From Ditylenchus dipsaci (taxonomy: Eukaryota; Nematoda; Chromadorea; Rhabditida; Anguinidae), in NCBI GenBank assembly GCA_004194705.1, contig SADC01001177.1:744001-808000 (forward strand): 64,000 nt of DNA, in the 5' to 3' direction. The notes beneath the pieces were generated by a model, which was not told the origin of the DNA, made no database searches, and worked only from the letters and a program-made list of their open reading frames with translations. Below are positions 33,698-46,400 of the stretch, one piece after another; the first letter of the stretch is position 1, and the number at the start of each line of letters is the position of its first letter. The position numbers were made by a program, and so were the translations under genes.

Positions 33698-35314
33698 ATG
33701 CCTGCCCCCGCTGAGAACAAGGCTGACCAATCGTACGGATCTGATACTAAACATACTATTAATGAGGCCCTTGACTCGGTGCTTGACACGTAAGGTTTTT
33801 TAATGAAAAAACACTATACGAAGTTTTATTTTTAGAAATGAGCTGAAGGAACCCTTAAGGCTTCTGACTGCAAAAGTGTACAGCATTGATGAGACTTTGT
33901 CGAGCCTCCAGGCAGATATGAGGGACGGTTTCCGGGCCATTGAGTAAGTCTTCTTCTTTACTTTTCCACATTAATTACCCGTAATACCTCTAAAGAGCTG
34001 TTTTACAGTGTTTACAGTGGAATAGTGGCATATCTTTCATCGCCCAAAAAATTTATAAAATTTTGATAATTTTTCGGTTTAGTGGCCGTTTTGCCCATTT
34101 TCTTGGCTCCGGCAAGGACAGTGTTGCAACTGGCTTTGAGCTGATCTGCAAGAAATGGATGCAAGAGCACTTTGGCCGAGATTTCTTACACTCTCACCGG
34201 ATGCAGTGTACTTTTGAGAAACCAGCTGCTATGGTAGGTTACTCTTGTAACGTGTGCTCGAGAGCTTGTTTGCGATCCGGCATTTTCATTTTTGATCGGA
34301 CTCAAGGGCCAAATCTTTTATTTGGGTTGTAGAATGGAGAATTCTTAAAAATTTCCAACAGAATTTTCGGGATTTGTATAGCTATTTATCCGCCTTTTAA
34401 AATTTTGATAAAACAGAAAATTCGGACTTATCCGGGAGGAGGACAGTTTTTTGCTTAGGTCCCCTGTTGATTCTCTCCGAAGTTTTAGGCTTCAGGCTTA
34501 GGCAAGATAGAACAGCATGTGTTAGAATGGACTACAACACGAGTATAAGATATGTACTAACACATACTAACCTATCTAGCCTAAGCCTAAAATTTCACAA
34601 AAAGCCAACAGGGGGACCAAGGCAAAAAACTGTCCTCCTCTTGTCCTTCTTTTTGAAATTTTTTATTGCAGCCACTGAAACATCACCAAATTACGATAAC
34701 ACTAGACATAAATTTTCATAAATTTTTCGTTTTTTTTTTTAGTTTTCAAAATAGTTCCACTTTTTTGCGTTGCCCCATCCCCTTCATGTAGATTTTTCGT
34801 TATTTTTTAGGCTTTAAGCTTAGGGAAGGGTAGGCCAGCGTATATTTCTATATCAGGAGGGACTCGAACACCAGTCTAAGATATGTTTGAGTCCGTTCTG
34901 ACACATCTTGAGAATGTCCATTGTAAGCCAGAAAGGGGGACATTTAAAACAATCTGAAAAAAATCAGTTGTTAGAAAAATTTCAACAGTTCAAAGATGAT
35001 TCATAGCTGCTTAAGTCATTTATGTTTCATTTCATGTGTTATTCAATGAAATTCAGGAGGAGGAGATCGACTTGTTTTCATATGATGCAGAACTGACTCC
35101 GCCACTGATGATTGGCGAGTGCACTGTTGCTCTAATCAGTGAGCAGAAACTACAGAAGTGTATTAGGAAGAAAAATGCCGCAGCCAAGCAGCACAATTTG
35201 CCTGACACTTCTGTTGTTGCTTACATCCTCACTATGAGAATCAGCCCTCTGGATAAGGAGCATTTGACAGAAGTGGCCACTAAGAATGGTGTCATTCTAC
35301 AGATTATCGAGTAA
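33698..35314 (+). CDS. PD-(D/E)XK nuclease-like protein (DUF3782-like), 4 exons, 202 aa
   Basis: Exons 33698-33789, 33836-33943, 34083-34233 and 35057-35314 join in phase from ATG to TAA. The first three introns' sites are GTAAGG/TTTTTAG, GTAAGT/GGTTTAG and GTAGGT/AATTCAG. An AATAAA lies at 35392. After a helical N-terminal half (about 1-70, with LSSLQADMRDGFRAIDGRF), the C-terminal half follows the layout of prokaryotic restriction-endonuclease-like proteins of the DUF3782 type. That layout is EEEIDLFSYD, then the core strand LMIGECTVAL, then KCIRKKNAAAK, then VVAYILTMRISPLDKEHLTE and GVILQIIE. In active members the core strand reads E-x-K; here it is E-C-T, so catalysis is doubtful. The third intron (823 nt) contains a foldback. 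I infer a domesticated, possibly horizontally acquired gene. The exon chain is firmer than the family call. Confidence 0.7.
34452..34945. repeat. TTAGGC foldback copies inside the nuclease-like gene intron
   Basis: 34452-34632 runs from GCTTAGGTCCCCTGTTG to CAACAGGGGGACCAAGGC with arms containing TTAGGCTTCAGGCTTAGGC, and its outer arms AGGAGGACAGTTTTTTGC and GCAAAAAACTGTCCTCCTC pair as well. A weaker copy follows at about 34780-34945. Confidence 0.55.
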
Positions 35315-35399
35315 TGCTCTGTCTGCTCTTTTTAGATTTTAAGAAGATTTAACCTAATAACTTTGTTATATTACCAAAAAATGTGTATCAGAATAAAGT

Positions 35400-35812
35400 G
35401 GGCTCTATCCAACAAACGGTTTTTTTGCCTTGGTCCCCCTCGACGTTGTTTTTTTTGTAAGTTTTTAGGCTTAGGCTTAAGCAAGGGTAGGCCTGCGTAT
35501 GTAAGGACAAACTCAAACATGAATCTAAGGTATGTTCGAATTCGTCCAAGCTTATGCATGCCTACCCTTGCCTAAGCCTAAAAATTACAAGATATGTTTG
35601 CCTTGGTCCTCCTGTTGTTTTTTCTAATCTTTAGGGTTCGGATTGGGCGAGGTTAGGCCAGCGTATGAGTCTAAAATATATTTGAGTTTCTCCTTACATA
35701 TGCAGACATACCCTTGCCTTTCAGGCCTTAGCCTGAAAAATTACAAAAAAAAATCAACAATGAGACCAAGGCAAAAAACCGCCCTTTGTTAGATAGGGCC
35801 ATAAAGTGCCTC
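35400..35812. repeat. Two TTAGGC foldbacks within one larger palindrome
   Basis: The outer arms GGGCTCTATCCAACAAACGG and CCGCCCTTTGTTAGATAGGGCC enclose two tandem copies of the TTGCCTTGGTCCCCCT core (35428-35600 and 35596-35785). The arms include TTTTTAGGCTTAGGCTTAAG. The block lies just after the nuclease-like gene. Confidence 0.6.
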
Positions 35813-36067
35813 AGTATACATTTCTATGGAGTATTTAGGCTATATTGCTTTTTCAAATTTTTACAATTCACACGGGAAAGGCACGAACTTGAGACAAAAT
35901 TTATATACTAATCGAAAGCTGATGGCCTGCCTATTACTGCTCCACTTGCCAATTTTCATCTCGATCAGTCTACGTTGTTTCTTGTATTGTTTTTGATTTT
36001 CAGACAATAGGTGGGATCAACGCAGTTTTTGAACCGAGATGTGAAGTGTGAAGTCAAAATCCATTGT

Positions 36068-36228
36068 TTAAACCCTGAAAACCTGGATACAACACCACTC
36101 CAGGGACCGACCCTAGGGTGGTGCTGTATCGAGGGTCCACTTGACTTAATTTTAGTCAAAGCTGACCAAATCGGTCCATTTTCGGGTGATGTTATATCGG
36201 AATGGTGTTGTATCTTGGTTCGACTGTA
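36068..36228. repeat. pogo-like foldback
   Basis: GGATACAACACCACTCCAGG at the left faces GGTGTTGTATCTTGGTTCGACTG at the right. The left terminus is eroded. Confidence 0.45.
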
Positions 36229-36659
36229 TTTTATAGCAAAGAGGTAAAAGTATAAAACAAGTCCAAAAACAATTTGGTTGATACTTTAACTTTTTTCTAT
36301 GAATTTCGTATGGTTATCAAATTGAAGAATATCTTGTTAAAAACTATTAGGTTGTTCACAAAGTTGTAGCCCCCTAAAACTCACTTTTTAAACAACTCCA
36401 CTGCAAATCTGATAATTATATCTGATAATTATATAATGAGACCTTGCAATCATTTATAATAACTTCAAAGCTATATTGAAAACTTGAAAACAAATTAAAA
36501 TAAAAAAACTTGACAGTTACCAAAAAAGATGTCTTACAATTTTAAGTTAATTTAGAAAAGGCTTTATTTTCATACTTGAAAATCTTTTTAGATTTTCGTG
36601 CTAGTAATTTGAAAAAAAAAACCAGTGCTTCAGATGGCACCCGTGCCGAAATTTTTTTT

Positions 36660-37685
36660 TTGCTCTTTTGACTTCATGCTGTGTCTATAGTCTACAGTCA
36701 TCAAACAGTTATCACGTTGCTTACTCTTCCAACATCTTGATGATTATATAGTCTACAGTTATCATTAATTTATCACGCGTTATAGAGTGAACATGAAGAA
36801 AAATAACTTTTCAGCAGTATTTTTCAAATTTTGAAGGTTTGTGTATAAAGCGAATTTGAAAATTCAAGCACGGATCAATCAAGGTGACCAGACACAAATT
36901 TTCAAAGTCTGAAGATTCTGGAAGTCAGGATTTTTAAACTTAGTTTCGGATAAAATTGTGTTTAAATCTCCAAACAATATTGAAAACTTGGGCTTATTCC
37001 ATTGTAGTCACCAGATTCACTTTCGAGTGATTTGTGTCTTAGGTGTGCGTGTGTATAGGCGCATCTCAACTTCAAGCCCCCAAGCCCCCAAAAACGTCAA
37101 AAAATGAAAAAAACATAATATCATTTCATTAACTTTTGCGTTTAAGTTTACAACGCTATAAAAATAAACACACTATTTTAAAAGTTAAAATATGTTCTCT
37201 TCACTCGAGAGAATAAATTTTGGAGTTGTTCTACTATTGACAGCCCTTTTGTTTGTGTCTCTTTACCTCTTTACTATAGTAGCTATTTACCATGCTCAAA
37301 AAAGAGTCTTATGTTCATCTTATTGTTTAGTTATGTAAGTTATCTATTTCGGTAAAATAAAATTTACAGTTATCAACCATGAAAGAGCAGGCGACGTGAT
37401 AACTGTGTGATAACTGTAGACTTCAGAATCATCAAGAGGTTGAAAGAGCAGGCAACTTCATAACTGTATGATAACCGTAGACTAAAGAATTATCAAGAAG
37501 ATGAAAGAGCAGGCAACGGGATAACTGTGTGATAACTGTAGACTAAAAAATCGTTAAGAAGTTGAAAGAGCAATTAACGTGATAACTGTATGATAACTGT
37601 AGACTTTAGAATTATTAAGAAGATGAAATAGCAGGCAAAGCGATAACTGCATGTTAACTGTATTCTGAAGAATTATCAATAGGGT
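36660..37685. repeat. ~60-bp GATAACTGTAGAC minisatellite in inverted arms
   Basis: At 37370-37680 about five units of roughly 60 bp repeat the pattern GAAAGAGCAGGCAACGTGAT, AACTGTGTGATAACTGTAGAC, A-rich spacer. At 36660-36790 about two units run in the opposite orientation (GTCTACAGTTATCA...). The block between is AT-rich with an ATTTGTGTCTTAGGTGTGCG fragment of the foldback core near 37030. The same unit, inverted, occurs at 52980-53420. Confidence 0.7.
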
Positions 37686-37890
37686 TGTCGGTTCGGGTAC
37701 CCGTTTTCGGGTAATTGGAACCGAAACCCGGTTTTTTCCGGGTTTCGGGTATCGGTTCGGTCCGGGTACCCGAAAATTTCGGGTTTCGGGTATCGGTTCG
37801 GTCCGGGTACCCGAAAATTTCGGGTTTCGGGTATCGGTTCGGTCAGGGTACCCGAAAATTTCGGGTTTCGGGTATCGGTTCGGCTATCCG
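37685..37890. repeat. 41-bp tandem repeat of CGGGTATCGGTTCGG type
   Basis: About three and a half copies of a 41-bp unit containing GTATCGGTTCGGTCCGGGTA and CCCGAAAATTTCGGG. A second short run is at about 38720-38825. Both strands give long low-complexity frames that are artefacts of the repeat. This may be the subterminal array of an unresolved hAT-like element. Confidence 0.7.
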
Positions 37891-38274
37891 AAATTCGGAG
37901 ACACGATTTCAAACAGTGGGATCAAAGATTTTACAACAATTTTTATGCTTGTCTCAACCTGGGTCCGTATTAATAATCGATTTACCCTTACATCAGGTGT
38001 GAGTGTGATTTTAGTGTGATTGGGAGGTTCACTGTGATTTTCTGGTGTGAGTGTGAGGTGTGACTGTGATTTTTGAAAACACTGATCTCACTTCACAATC
38101 GGCGAGAAAAATTGCAGTGTACCTATTTTGTAGTTTTTTTTAATGAAAGTTAAATCTTGAAATTACTTTGAAGAAATCGTGTTCTGTTATAATTTAACAA
38201 CAAGATATACTAGCTTCAAGCAAAGGTGTAATTTTTTTAAAAACTTACTTTTTGGCTTTTAAGTATGAAGTACG

Positions 38275-38485
38275 AGCAAAGTACGAGTGAAAACACAAAG
38301 GACGATAAAAAAATGAGGACGAAGACGAGTACGAGTCAATTTTAGCCTCGTACTGCGAGGACGAAGACGAGTTCGAGCGAAAAGAAAGAGAAGTACTACG
38401 AGTACGAGCGATTTGAAAAAATTGGTACAAGGACGAGGAAAGTACGGTCCCGAAAATTTTTGATTCGAAGTACAAGGACGAGAAA
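38275..38485. repeat. Purine-rich ACGAG array
   Basis: Irregular repeats of TACGAG and GACGAG with AAGT spacers over about 200 bp. The minus-strand frame (Ser-rich, 76 codons) is a product of the repeat. No further meaning is apparent. Confidence 0.5.
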
Positions 38486-38879
38486 TTCGAAAATTCCTAA
38501 GTTAGGAATCCTAACACTGGAAACCATAATCTCAGGGCTACATTATGGTGTTAAAACTTTTTGAAAAAGGTGAACATTTTCAATCTAATTACGCAAAAGA
38601 AACATTTGCGCCAAAAAAGTATTGTCCTTCCAGATATCGTTGTAAGAATATTGAAAAGTGAGGTAACCGATTTCATAGTTGACCGCGTGTATGCAGGAAG
38701 CCTTTTTCTGTAAATTCGATTTTTTCGGATATCGGTTCGGGTACCCGAAAATTTCGGTTCCGGTTCGGTTCGGGTACCCGAAAGTTTCGGGTTTCGGGTA
38801 TCGGTTCGGTTCGGGTACCCGAAAGGATCAAAATGTCGGAAGGATCAAAAAAGGGGCCACTTTAATGTTAGAATGAAGA

Positions 38880-39521
38880 TGTTGAAGATTGTTTTGTTAA
38901 CGTGGGTTTACTGCAGAAAAACTCTGTTATGCATGTTTTTCATGTATCCAGAGTCACTTTGAGTGATTTGTGTTTAGTATGTCTCTCACAATGAGCGGGT
39001 GTAGGTGCAGTTCAGGTCGAGGTCGATGTCATATTTCGCAGTAAAAGGTGTAGGCATATGTGTTTTTTTTATTTTATTTTAAGAAGAATGCATGCGAAGC
39101 AGAAAATATTTGCAGCGAATAAAAGTCTATTTGCAGCAATAAAAAGTCTTTTGGGAGCAGAAAAAAATTCTTTTCGCAGCACGCAAAATCTTTGCTCACA
39201 AGTTAAACAGAATACAGATTAAGCAGAAGGATATCGAAATTTCTTAATTTCTTCAAAAATGCCTAAAAACTAAGGCGAGAAGTAAAAAACAGTGTAAAAG
39301 AAGGTTGATCAGAAAACAGGAATACGTGAAAATACTAAAGTTGGGACAAACATTCCTTATAATCATTATTATGAAAAATACTCAGTAGGTACATTCCGCC
39401 ATATTTGGAGAGTCGCTCTTTTACAATAAATACGGTGTGTAATTCAAATAGTCATGCTTAAAGATGATTGAAAAATTACTGAAAATATTTGACCTTAAAA
39501 TAATCCATACTATCTCTACAC
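38880..39521. other. Fragment of foldback core, then no recognised feature
   Basis: 38880-38985 matches the GTTTTGTTAAC...CATGTATCCAGAGTCACTTT part of the central palindrome of the 14145 element. The rest, up to the hAT insertion, holds nothing I can name. Confidence 0.35.
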
Positions 39522-40636
39522 CAGGGCTGCATCGGATATGAAAAAATACCGGATCAGATATCGGATATCGGATATTTAAAAATATCGGATCGGATATCGG
39601 ATGTCAAAAAGTGCCGGATATCGGTTATCGGATATCGGATTTCGGATATTTTCAAATTTTTTCGTAAAACACTTTATTTCGCCCATTTCTTTACAACACA
39701 AAAAACAATTAACAATCATATTCGAAGTTATACGCGGAAAGGTCATGGTGAAGAAATAACAGCATTTTTAAATTTTCTGGAGACAAAGACTTCCTGAGGT
39801 TGTTCACAATAAAACCTGCCGTAGAGAAGAAGCGCTCGCTTTCTGTCGACCCCAGCGGTGCACTGAGATATTTTCGGATAAGAGAAGAAAGAGCCGGCCA
39901 CTTATCTCTTTTCGAGCGCCAGTAGACGAATGGATCGAGTGAACTGTTTTGAATTGGCTCAGCAAAATATTCGGCGACTTTCACCATTGTCTTTGATCTT
40001 TGCTCGCTTTCCTGCATGGGCACTTCTGCTGGCTGACTGCTAAGTTCCTAAACAGTTTTCCACGAATAAAATAAATACTAATAGAAAAATGTTACCAGAA
40101 GAAAGCTTTCCAGAAGAGAGCCTATCCCTGTATCCGGTAGTGATTCGACAACAGTGCTTTCACTTTCCACATCCCGCGTTAATTCAAGACCCACTTCTTC
40201 AAGCCAGCTACGATACATTGGACGATCTTCCTCTTCAAAATAGGCTAACTTGTAGCGAGGATCAAGCATTGTAGCCAAGCACAGGTTCCTAAATTGTTTC
40301 GCCATCCAATGCTATGGTTCCGTTCCTTTCAAAAAATGCATCCCATTTTTGTTCGTTAAGCATCTGAAAGCCATAAATGTAAGCTTGGAAGAACAAGACA
40401 AATAAAATGCAGGAGAAAATCGTGTAAAAATGACCGCAAAAGAATTCGTTTTCACCTATTTTTAAAAATAAATTCAAAAATTATTCAAAAGTTTTTTTTT
40501 CAAAAAAGCCTCTCTTTATCCGATTTTATCCGAAAATCGGACATTTTTTCGGATATCGGATACCGGATATCGGATGTCAAAAAGTGCCGGATATCGGATA
40601 TCGGATGTCGGATATCGGATATCCGATGCAGCCCTG
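39522..40636 (-). mobile_element. Internally deleted hAT transposon, TSD CTCTACAC
   Basis: The 1115-bp element has ends CAGGGCTGCATCGGATAT and ATATCCGATGCAGCCCTG and is flanked by CTCTACAC (39514-39521 and 40637-40644). Subterminal arrays of CGGATATCGGAT sit at both ends. The interior encodes only the C-terminal part of a hAT transposase on the minus strand; the BED finger and most of the catalytic core are missing. Ends, TSD length and protein all agree on hAT. Confidence 0.93.
39709..40288 (-). pseudogene. hAT transposase C-terminal fragment
   Basis: Two minus-strand exons join in phase 0. 40096-40288 has NLCLATMLDPRYKLAYFEEED, typical of the region before the dimerisation domain. 39709-40047 has WPALSSLIRKYLSAPLGSTE, SERFFSTAGFIVNN and LRKSLSPENLKMLLFLHHDL, the hAT dimerisation motif (Pfam Dimer_Tnp_hAT type). 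A GTAACA donor and TTTAG acceptor bound the 48-nt intron. The upstream part of the transposase is absent, so it cannot transpose by itself. Confidence 0.85.
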
Positions 40637-40644
40637 CTCTACAC

Positions 40645-43465
40645 CTAAACAATAATATGAGCACGCTAATCCATTAAATTCAACATCCTTTTTCTAACCT
40701 AAATATAAATATCTCTGCCGCCGAAACTGCTTTTCTCTCAACCAACTACTAACCAAATTTGCGCCTTCTGTCTGCCTTGCCACAAAAGTGGACACCAAAT
40801 ACTATTTATATATATACAACATTTTACTGGCTAGCTCGCTTTTCTGGCAGCTTCTTTCTCTGTGCTATTCTGTTCTGCCATCTATTTTCACGTGACTTTT
40901 TTCAACTGTTCTGAAAATTAAAAAATAGTTTTATCTTTGGAACAATAAGCAGTAGCAGTCGATATTTGCTCTTTTTATTATTTATTTTTCGACAAACACA
41001 TTGTTTTATTTCGCTCGATTAATAAGTAGATTGGCTTTTATTTAAAATCAGTTGTTCAGAAATAATTGAGCTTGACTAAAATGCGCTTTTCGTAGAGGTG
41101 TTAATTATAGATAACATTTAACTTTTTTACAGTTGATCATAGTTAATAAAAGCTGATATTTCTACTGTTGAAAATAGTTAATCATCTTTACAGTTTTCTA
41201 CAGTTTACTATTTCTGAAATTAACTGCAGTTGACGCTCGATTTAAGCCCGCTCGATGACACGTTCGATTATTATTATTGCAGGTCTCACTACATCTTTTC
41301 AAGAAGTTGCATTTAAGGGGTATACTACAATGCAAATTAAGGCTGGGACCAGCAATTTCTTATACACTGTTCCAGTTTTTACTAGCTTTGTGACAAAGCT
41401 TTCATCACTGACCTTATACTATTTTAAAAATTAGAAAGAAAACTTTCGTAAGATCATGTAAAGGGAATACAGAAAAAATTTAAGTGCTTTGCCAATCCTA
41501 AAAACGTGTTTACTTAACGTAAAAGATGAAATGAAGCACGATTTAGATGATTTTAAGAGATTTTAGGTAGAGCTGAAGATTTGCAATACAGTTAAACCTC
41601 AATACAACGAACCCCTGGGGACCGGCCATAATGTTTATTAAATCGAGGGTTCTTTATATCTAGGTTCAAGCAATATATGAATTTTTATCATCATTTTTTG
41701 TTTTTAAGTGTCAAATCTGTTATAGATGACCTATAACTGAAATCAAAAACTAGCTATAGGTCATCCATATCAGATTTGACACTTAACAAAAAAAACCCGA
41801 AAAAATACTATACATTACAAAAATATTTTGCATTTTCCATTTCGCAATATTTTTGCAATATATGAAATTTATATATGTTATATGGGGTCTCCTCTTCAGC
41901 ACTGCGAAAATTGACTAATTTGTATTTTGTCTAATAAAACTTACTTTGACAGAAATATAATAGTTAACTGCCTAGATTTTAACTAAAACATTTATTAAGG
42001 TGTCTCTGTTCTGTGTGGTCATGTTTGTTTGGCCCCTATTCTACAATTGGCGGAGGGGGGGGGGGGAGATAGGATTGTCTTGGTCCCCTTGTTTTTTTTA
42101 ATGTGATTTTTTAGGCTAAAATCTAGGCAATTTAGGCAATAGGTCAGCGTATGTAATAATAGGCTTAAAGATAAGTCTAAATCTATTTTGAGTCTTCTCG
42201 AGTTGTGGATTTCGGTTGTGGATTTGCAGATTTTTGATTATTATCGAAATCATGTTTCAACAATTTTATGATAAGTTGTTGAACAAAAAATATGTTGGAA
42301 ATATGTTATTGAAAAGTGCGGAACGCACTTTTTGAGAAAAAAATTGACCAAATTTTTACTGTTAGTTTTTCAATGCAAAAAGACGTAATTAAGATTTGAA
42401 AAATGATATCAGAAGCGTATTTAATTTAAAAAAAATTCAAAATGTTTTTGAAACATGATTTCGAGCCAAATCTTATTTTGTACAGCACAAATCAGCGAAT
42501 TCACGTTCAAGCTTCAGAATCTTATTGCCAACACTGAGTAAAGTGACACATGGATAAAACAGCACTCCGATACAACGCTTACCTCGATATAGCGGCACTT
42601 TTTTGAACACGATGTGACTAAATGACAAATAAATTTAACAATTCTTACGTCCGATGGAAGAACAAGCCGGACATAACGTCAATACCAGCTTGCCCTGATA
42701 GGAGCTGTTATATCCAGGCGCACGAAACACACGTGTTATCATATCAATTCACACCTACACCTCAACCCGCACCGGCAACGAGACAGTACCCTCTCCTGTT
42801 TAGACTGTTTTTTCTGTTTCGCGTTACAGTTTTGATACAAAAGAAGCTAGAAGAAGCTTTGAAGCTTTAATTTGATGTTTTTTTAATGTTTTTGAACATG
42901 TTTTTCTTGTTCTTTTGTGAATCGCAAGAAAATGCCAAACTGAATACGGTTTAAACTGATAATTTCGATAGCTATTTTCAAGCAGTCGAATTGTGCTTAG
43001 AGGTTGAGATAGCTGAAATATGGTTTTCGTAACGGCCTTCATCAATTATTTTGATATTTTTGTGAATCATATTTTCTCAGCTGAAATAATTGTTTAAGCA
43101 TCGACAGAAAAAGAAACAGAAATAGGCTCTTCAGCAAGGGCCGTGTAAAAATAATTCCGTGTCTGCTCCATTTCTTCATATTTCTCGCTTTTGCATTATT
43201 CTCTTCCTGCTTTTTTTCAATATTTTTTTACAAAAATTTTCTGGTGCAATCATTCGATATTTTGATTCACGAGAACTGCTTCAAAAGGTGTAATGAAAAA
43301 GTAATCTAATGGCACCCTTATGGCGTGTAGATTTTTTTACGATACCCTCTACATGAATTTCAAACACTAAAAAATAATCCGAAAAATTTGATTGTTTTTT
43401 GTTGTTGGGAGATGATAGAAAAAAGTATTTATATTTTTTTTCTTCTTACATTCACAGATTAGTAT
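40645..43465. other. Intergenic, no gene recognised
   Basis: AT-rich sequence. It holds a partial pogo-like end (CAGTTAAACCTCAATACAAC, 41591), a small palindrome around AACTAGCTATAGGTCAT (41690-41800), and a G-tract followed by GTCTTGGTCCCCTTG (42050-42090, a fragment of the TTAGGC foldback family). A second pogo-like fragment is near 42550-42605. No exon is supported. Confidence 0.4.
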
Positions 43466-46400
43466 ATGTTTACCCAGATTCCACCGCTAATTCCAGCTAA
43501 ACGGCGAAATCTTCGTTTGATGGAAGTAGAAAAGATGGAGACTGACCCTTCAAAAAATAATGTTGAGGGTGGGATTCTTCTTAAGATTTGTTTGTGTCAG
43601 AAAATCATCTAAAATATCCGTTTAGATCGTTACAAACAAGAAGGTTCTTTGACCCTGAAAATAGACCGCTTCAGCGAATTTGCTAGTGTTGCAATTCCAG
43701 CAAGGTGATGCTTTTTATGGTAAAAAATATTAAGATTTCTAAAAGGGAAGGTTTTTAATCCCACACTATTGAACAAACAAATTACGGCTTTTTTAAACAA
43801 CCCGAAAATGTGCACTTTAGATTTTTGACGTGTTTTCATGGCGCAGTGGTAAAGTTTTCCAACAAACCATTTCAAACCATGCAGAATTCCTTGAGATTAT
43901 GAATTCAATGACGTCCATGGAGCATTTTCTATTTTCATCCGAATCCATTTCAAGTCCGGAACTCATTTTCTAGTCAAATCTAAAAAGTTTTTAATTTCCC
44001 GCAAAATTTTGCTTAAAACTCAAAATGCTCATTTTCGGATAATCCGAAAAGACCTGCAGGCGCTTCTAAAATATCGTCTTAATAAGCGCCCATACTCTAA
44101 TTAGCGCCCACCTCTAACTTCGAGGACTTCTGTTTCAGCCCAGAGCAAATATTTTGCGAATCTGTTTTTTTGCGTTTTTGTAACTCCCACGAGCTCTACT
44201 GATTCCGCGTTTTAGATTTTGATTAAGCACTCAAAATTTTCGATATCGACCCCAAAATTTTCAGATTTTGAGGGTTTGAAAAATAAGCGCCTATGGGCTC
44301 TTATTAGAGGAAATACGATAATACATTTTAGGTGCTACCTAGATATGCGTTTAAAACCAGGTATCGTAATGTATTTTTTTCGAACAAAGTACATTTGGCC
44401 AAAAAAGTACAACTTGGTCATTTTTCGTTAAAAAGTGCCATTTTATCAATTGCTTATTGACATTTTAAAGCGAAAAAACATTTTGACGTAAAACTACAAA
44501 AATAAAAAAATTCGGGGTCTCAAATAATATACATCTCTTTAAAAAGTACGATTCCCATCCCTGTTTAAAACTAATTTTTAGCCAACAAATTTTGAGCACT
44601 CCAGTGTATATCCGTGGTCTGCCTTGGAGAATTCTAGCTGTACCGCGTGATGGTAAATAAATAAAAACGCCATGCCATAAAAACTCATTTTGACTGTTTC
44701 TAGCTGGTAGTAGACCGGTTGACCAAATACACCATAATAACATAGGAATCTTCCTGCAATGTGACGGCGAGGCAAACAACACTACTTGGAACATCACTGC
44801 TACAGCCACACTCAGAATTCTTTCTCAAAAAGAGGTGTGGACGATAATACGCGCAAAATAATGTAGATATGTTGACTATTTCCATAACGTGAACTTTGGC
44901 ACGGTTTTTTGGCTAATTTAGAAATTTAATAAAAGGGACCTCTGCTATAGCGTACAATTATAACATACCCCTTTCTACAACTTGAACCCAAGTTTTATAC
45001 CCGCTAAATTTAAATTATTAAACAATCTCTTCATGACGTACAGTTGAAATTTTTAGGCAATTTTCGGGGGAGTTGGGGGGGGGGTTGTGATAGCGCCTAT
45101 TTTTTCATACTTTTCGTAGTTCAACAAACATGTTTGAGTCTATCTTAACACACGCTGGCCAACCCTTGCTCAACCACACCTCCTCCTTTTAATGGATGGG
45201 GCCAAGTTATTTTGCCTAAAAGCTTGATAGTAGGCTATTAAAAGCTAACTTGATAGCGATAGTGGGCTATACAGGGTGACACAAATAACTGCACCATTTT
45301 TGTGAAATTTTGCATAGATAAATCTCTTTATTCTTAACGTTTTAAGAAATCTATGCCCCATTTATTTCTTTATGAAAATCGATGATAGGAATGAAGCTAT
45401 CTGTCAGCTACTTGAGAAAAGTGAAAAAAAATTGATTAGACATACAGGGTGTAACACGAAATCGAAGAGTCGTAAATTAGCCTTTTCTCCCACTTAAAAG
45501 GGCGTGCCGCCTGTTACACGGCAAATTAAGTTGATTTTTTTTTAAACCATCGCTGTTTCCAATTGTTTTCTCATTAAATCTGATATTCATGACTTTGTCC
45601 TACTTTTAAAAAGTAGGCTGACAACTTTAGTCTGTTCAGGTATAACACTTATAGAAAATTTGGAAGGGAGGTCGAAATTTCTGCCAGCACTTTTTTTAAA
45701 TTTTAACTGACTGGTAGGCCCCTTTATTCAAACGGTATTTGGGGTATTTTAATTGGGACACCGACGTTTGTGTCTAAAACCGTTTGTGTCTAAACTGTTT
45801 GTGTCTAAGGCCGTTTGTGTCTAAACTGTTTGTGTCTAAGCCATTTGTGTCTAATTTTTTACATAACCTAATTCATTTGTATTGTGCACTCCTACCCCTC
45901 ACCCTCGCAATGTGAATTACGGTAAATAGACGTCCTAATAAAAGGTCCCGAGGGAAACTACTATTGATATTCCATCGTAGTAGAAAAATAAATTCTTCTT
46001 CCCGTTTTCAGCCATACATTTCAAGCCAAAGAGAATGACTTCGGCTACTCGCAGTTTTTGAAAATAGATGTAAGTTTTTTTTGAAGACATTTGGTTTAAT
46101 ACTTATCAAAAACGTGAATTTTCAGAGTCTCTTGGACCCTAACAATGGCTATATCAAAGACGACACAGTTCTATTGCAGGTGGACGTATCAGCTGGTCCG
46201 CATCATAAATTCAAGTAAGCTTATGATAATTATACAAGAAAGTATTATATAAGAATAATACAAAGTGGAGACGGAAGTCGATATTAGATTGGTCCTCCCT
46301 GTTTTTTTTTGTTGAAAAATGCCTTGGTCCCCCTGTCCATTATAGTTATATTGATACTGCGATTGGTCGGCCAAATGACCGTGTTTGTGACCAATTGATG

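Noticed and set aside
37370..37680. Regularly spaced repeats that might suggest a CRISPR array
   Set aside because: The units are contiguous, diverged, about 60 bp and lack unique spacers; the genome is eukaryotic.
37676..38002. Two opposite overlapping frames of 78 and 95 codons
   Set aside because: Both are translations of the 41-bp GGTATCGGTTCGG tandem repeat.
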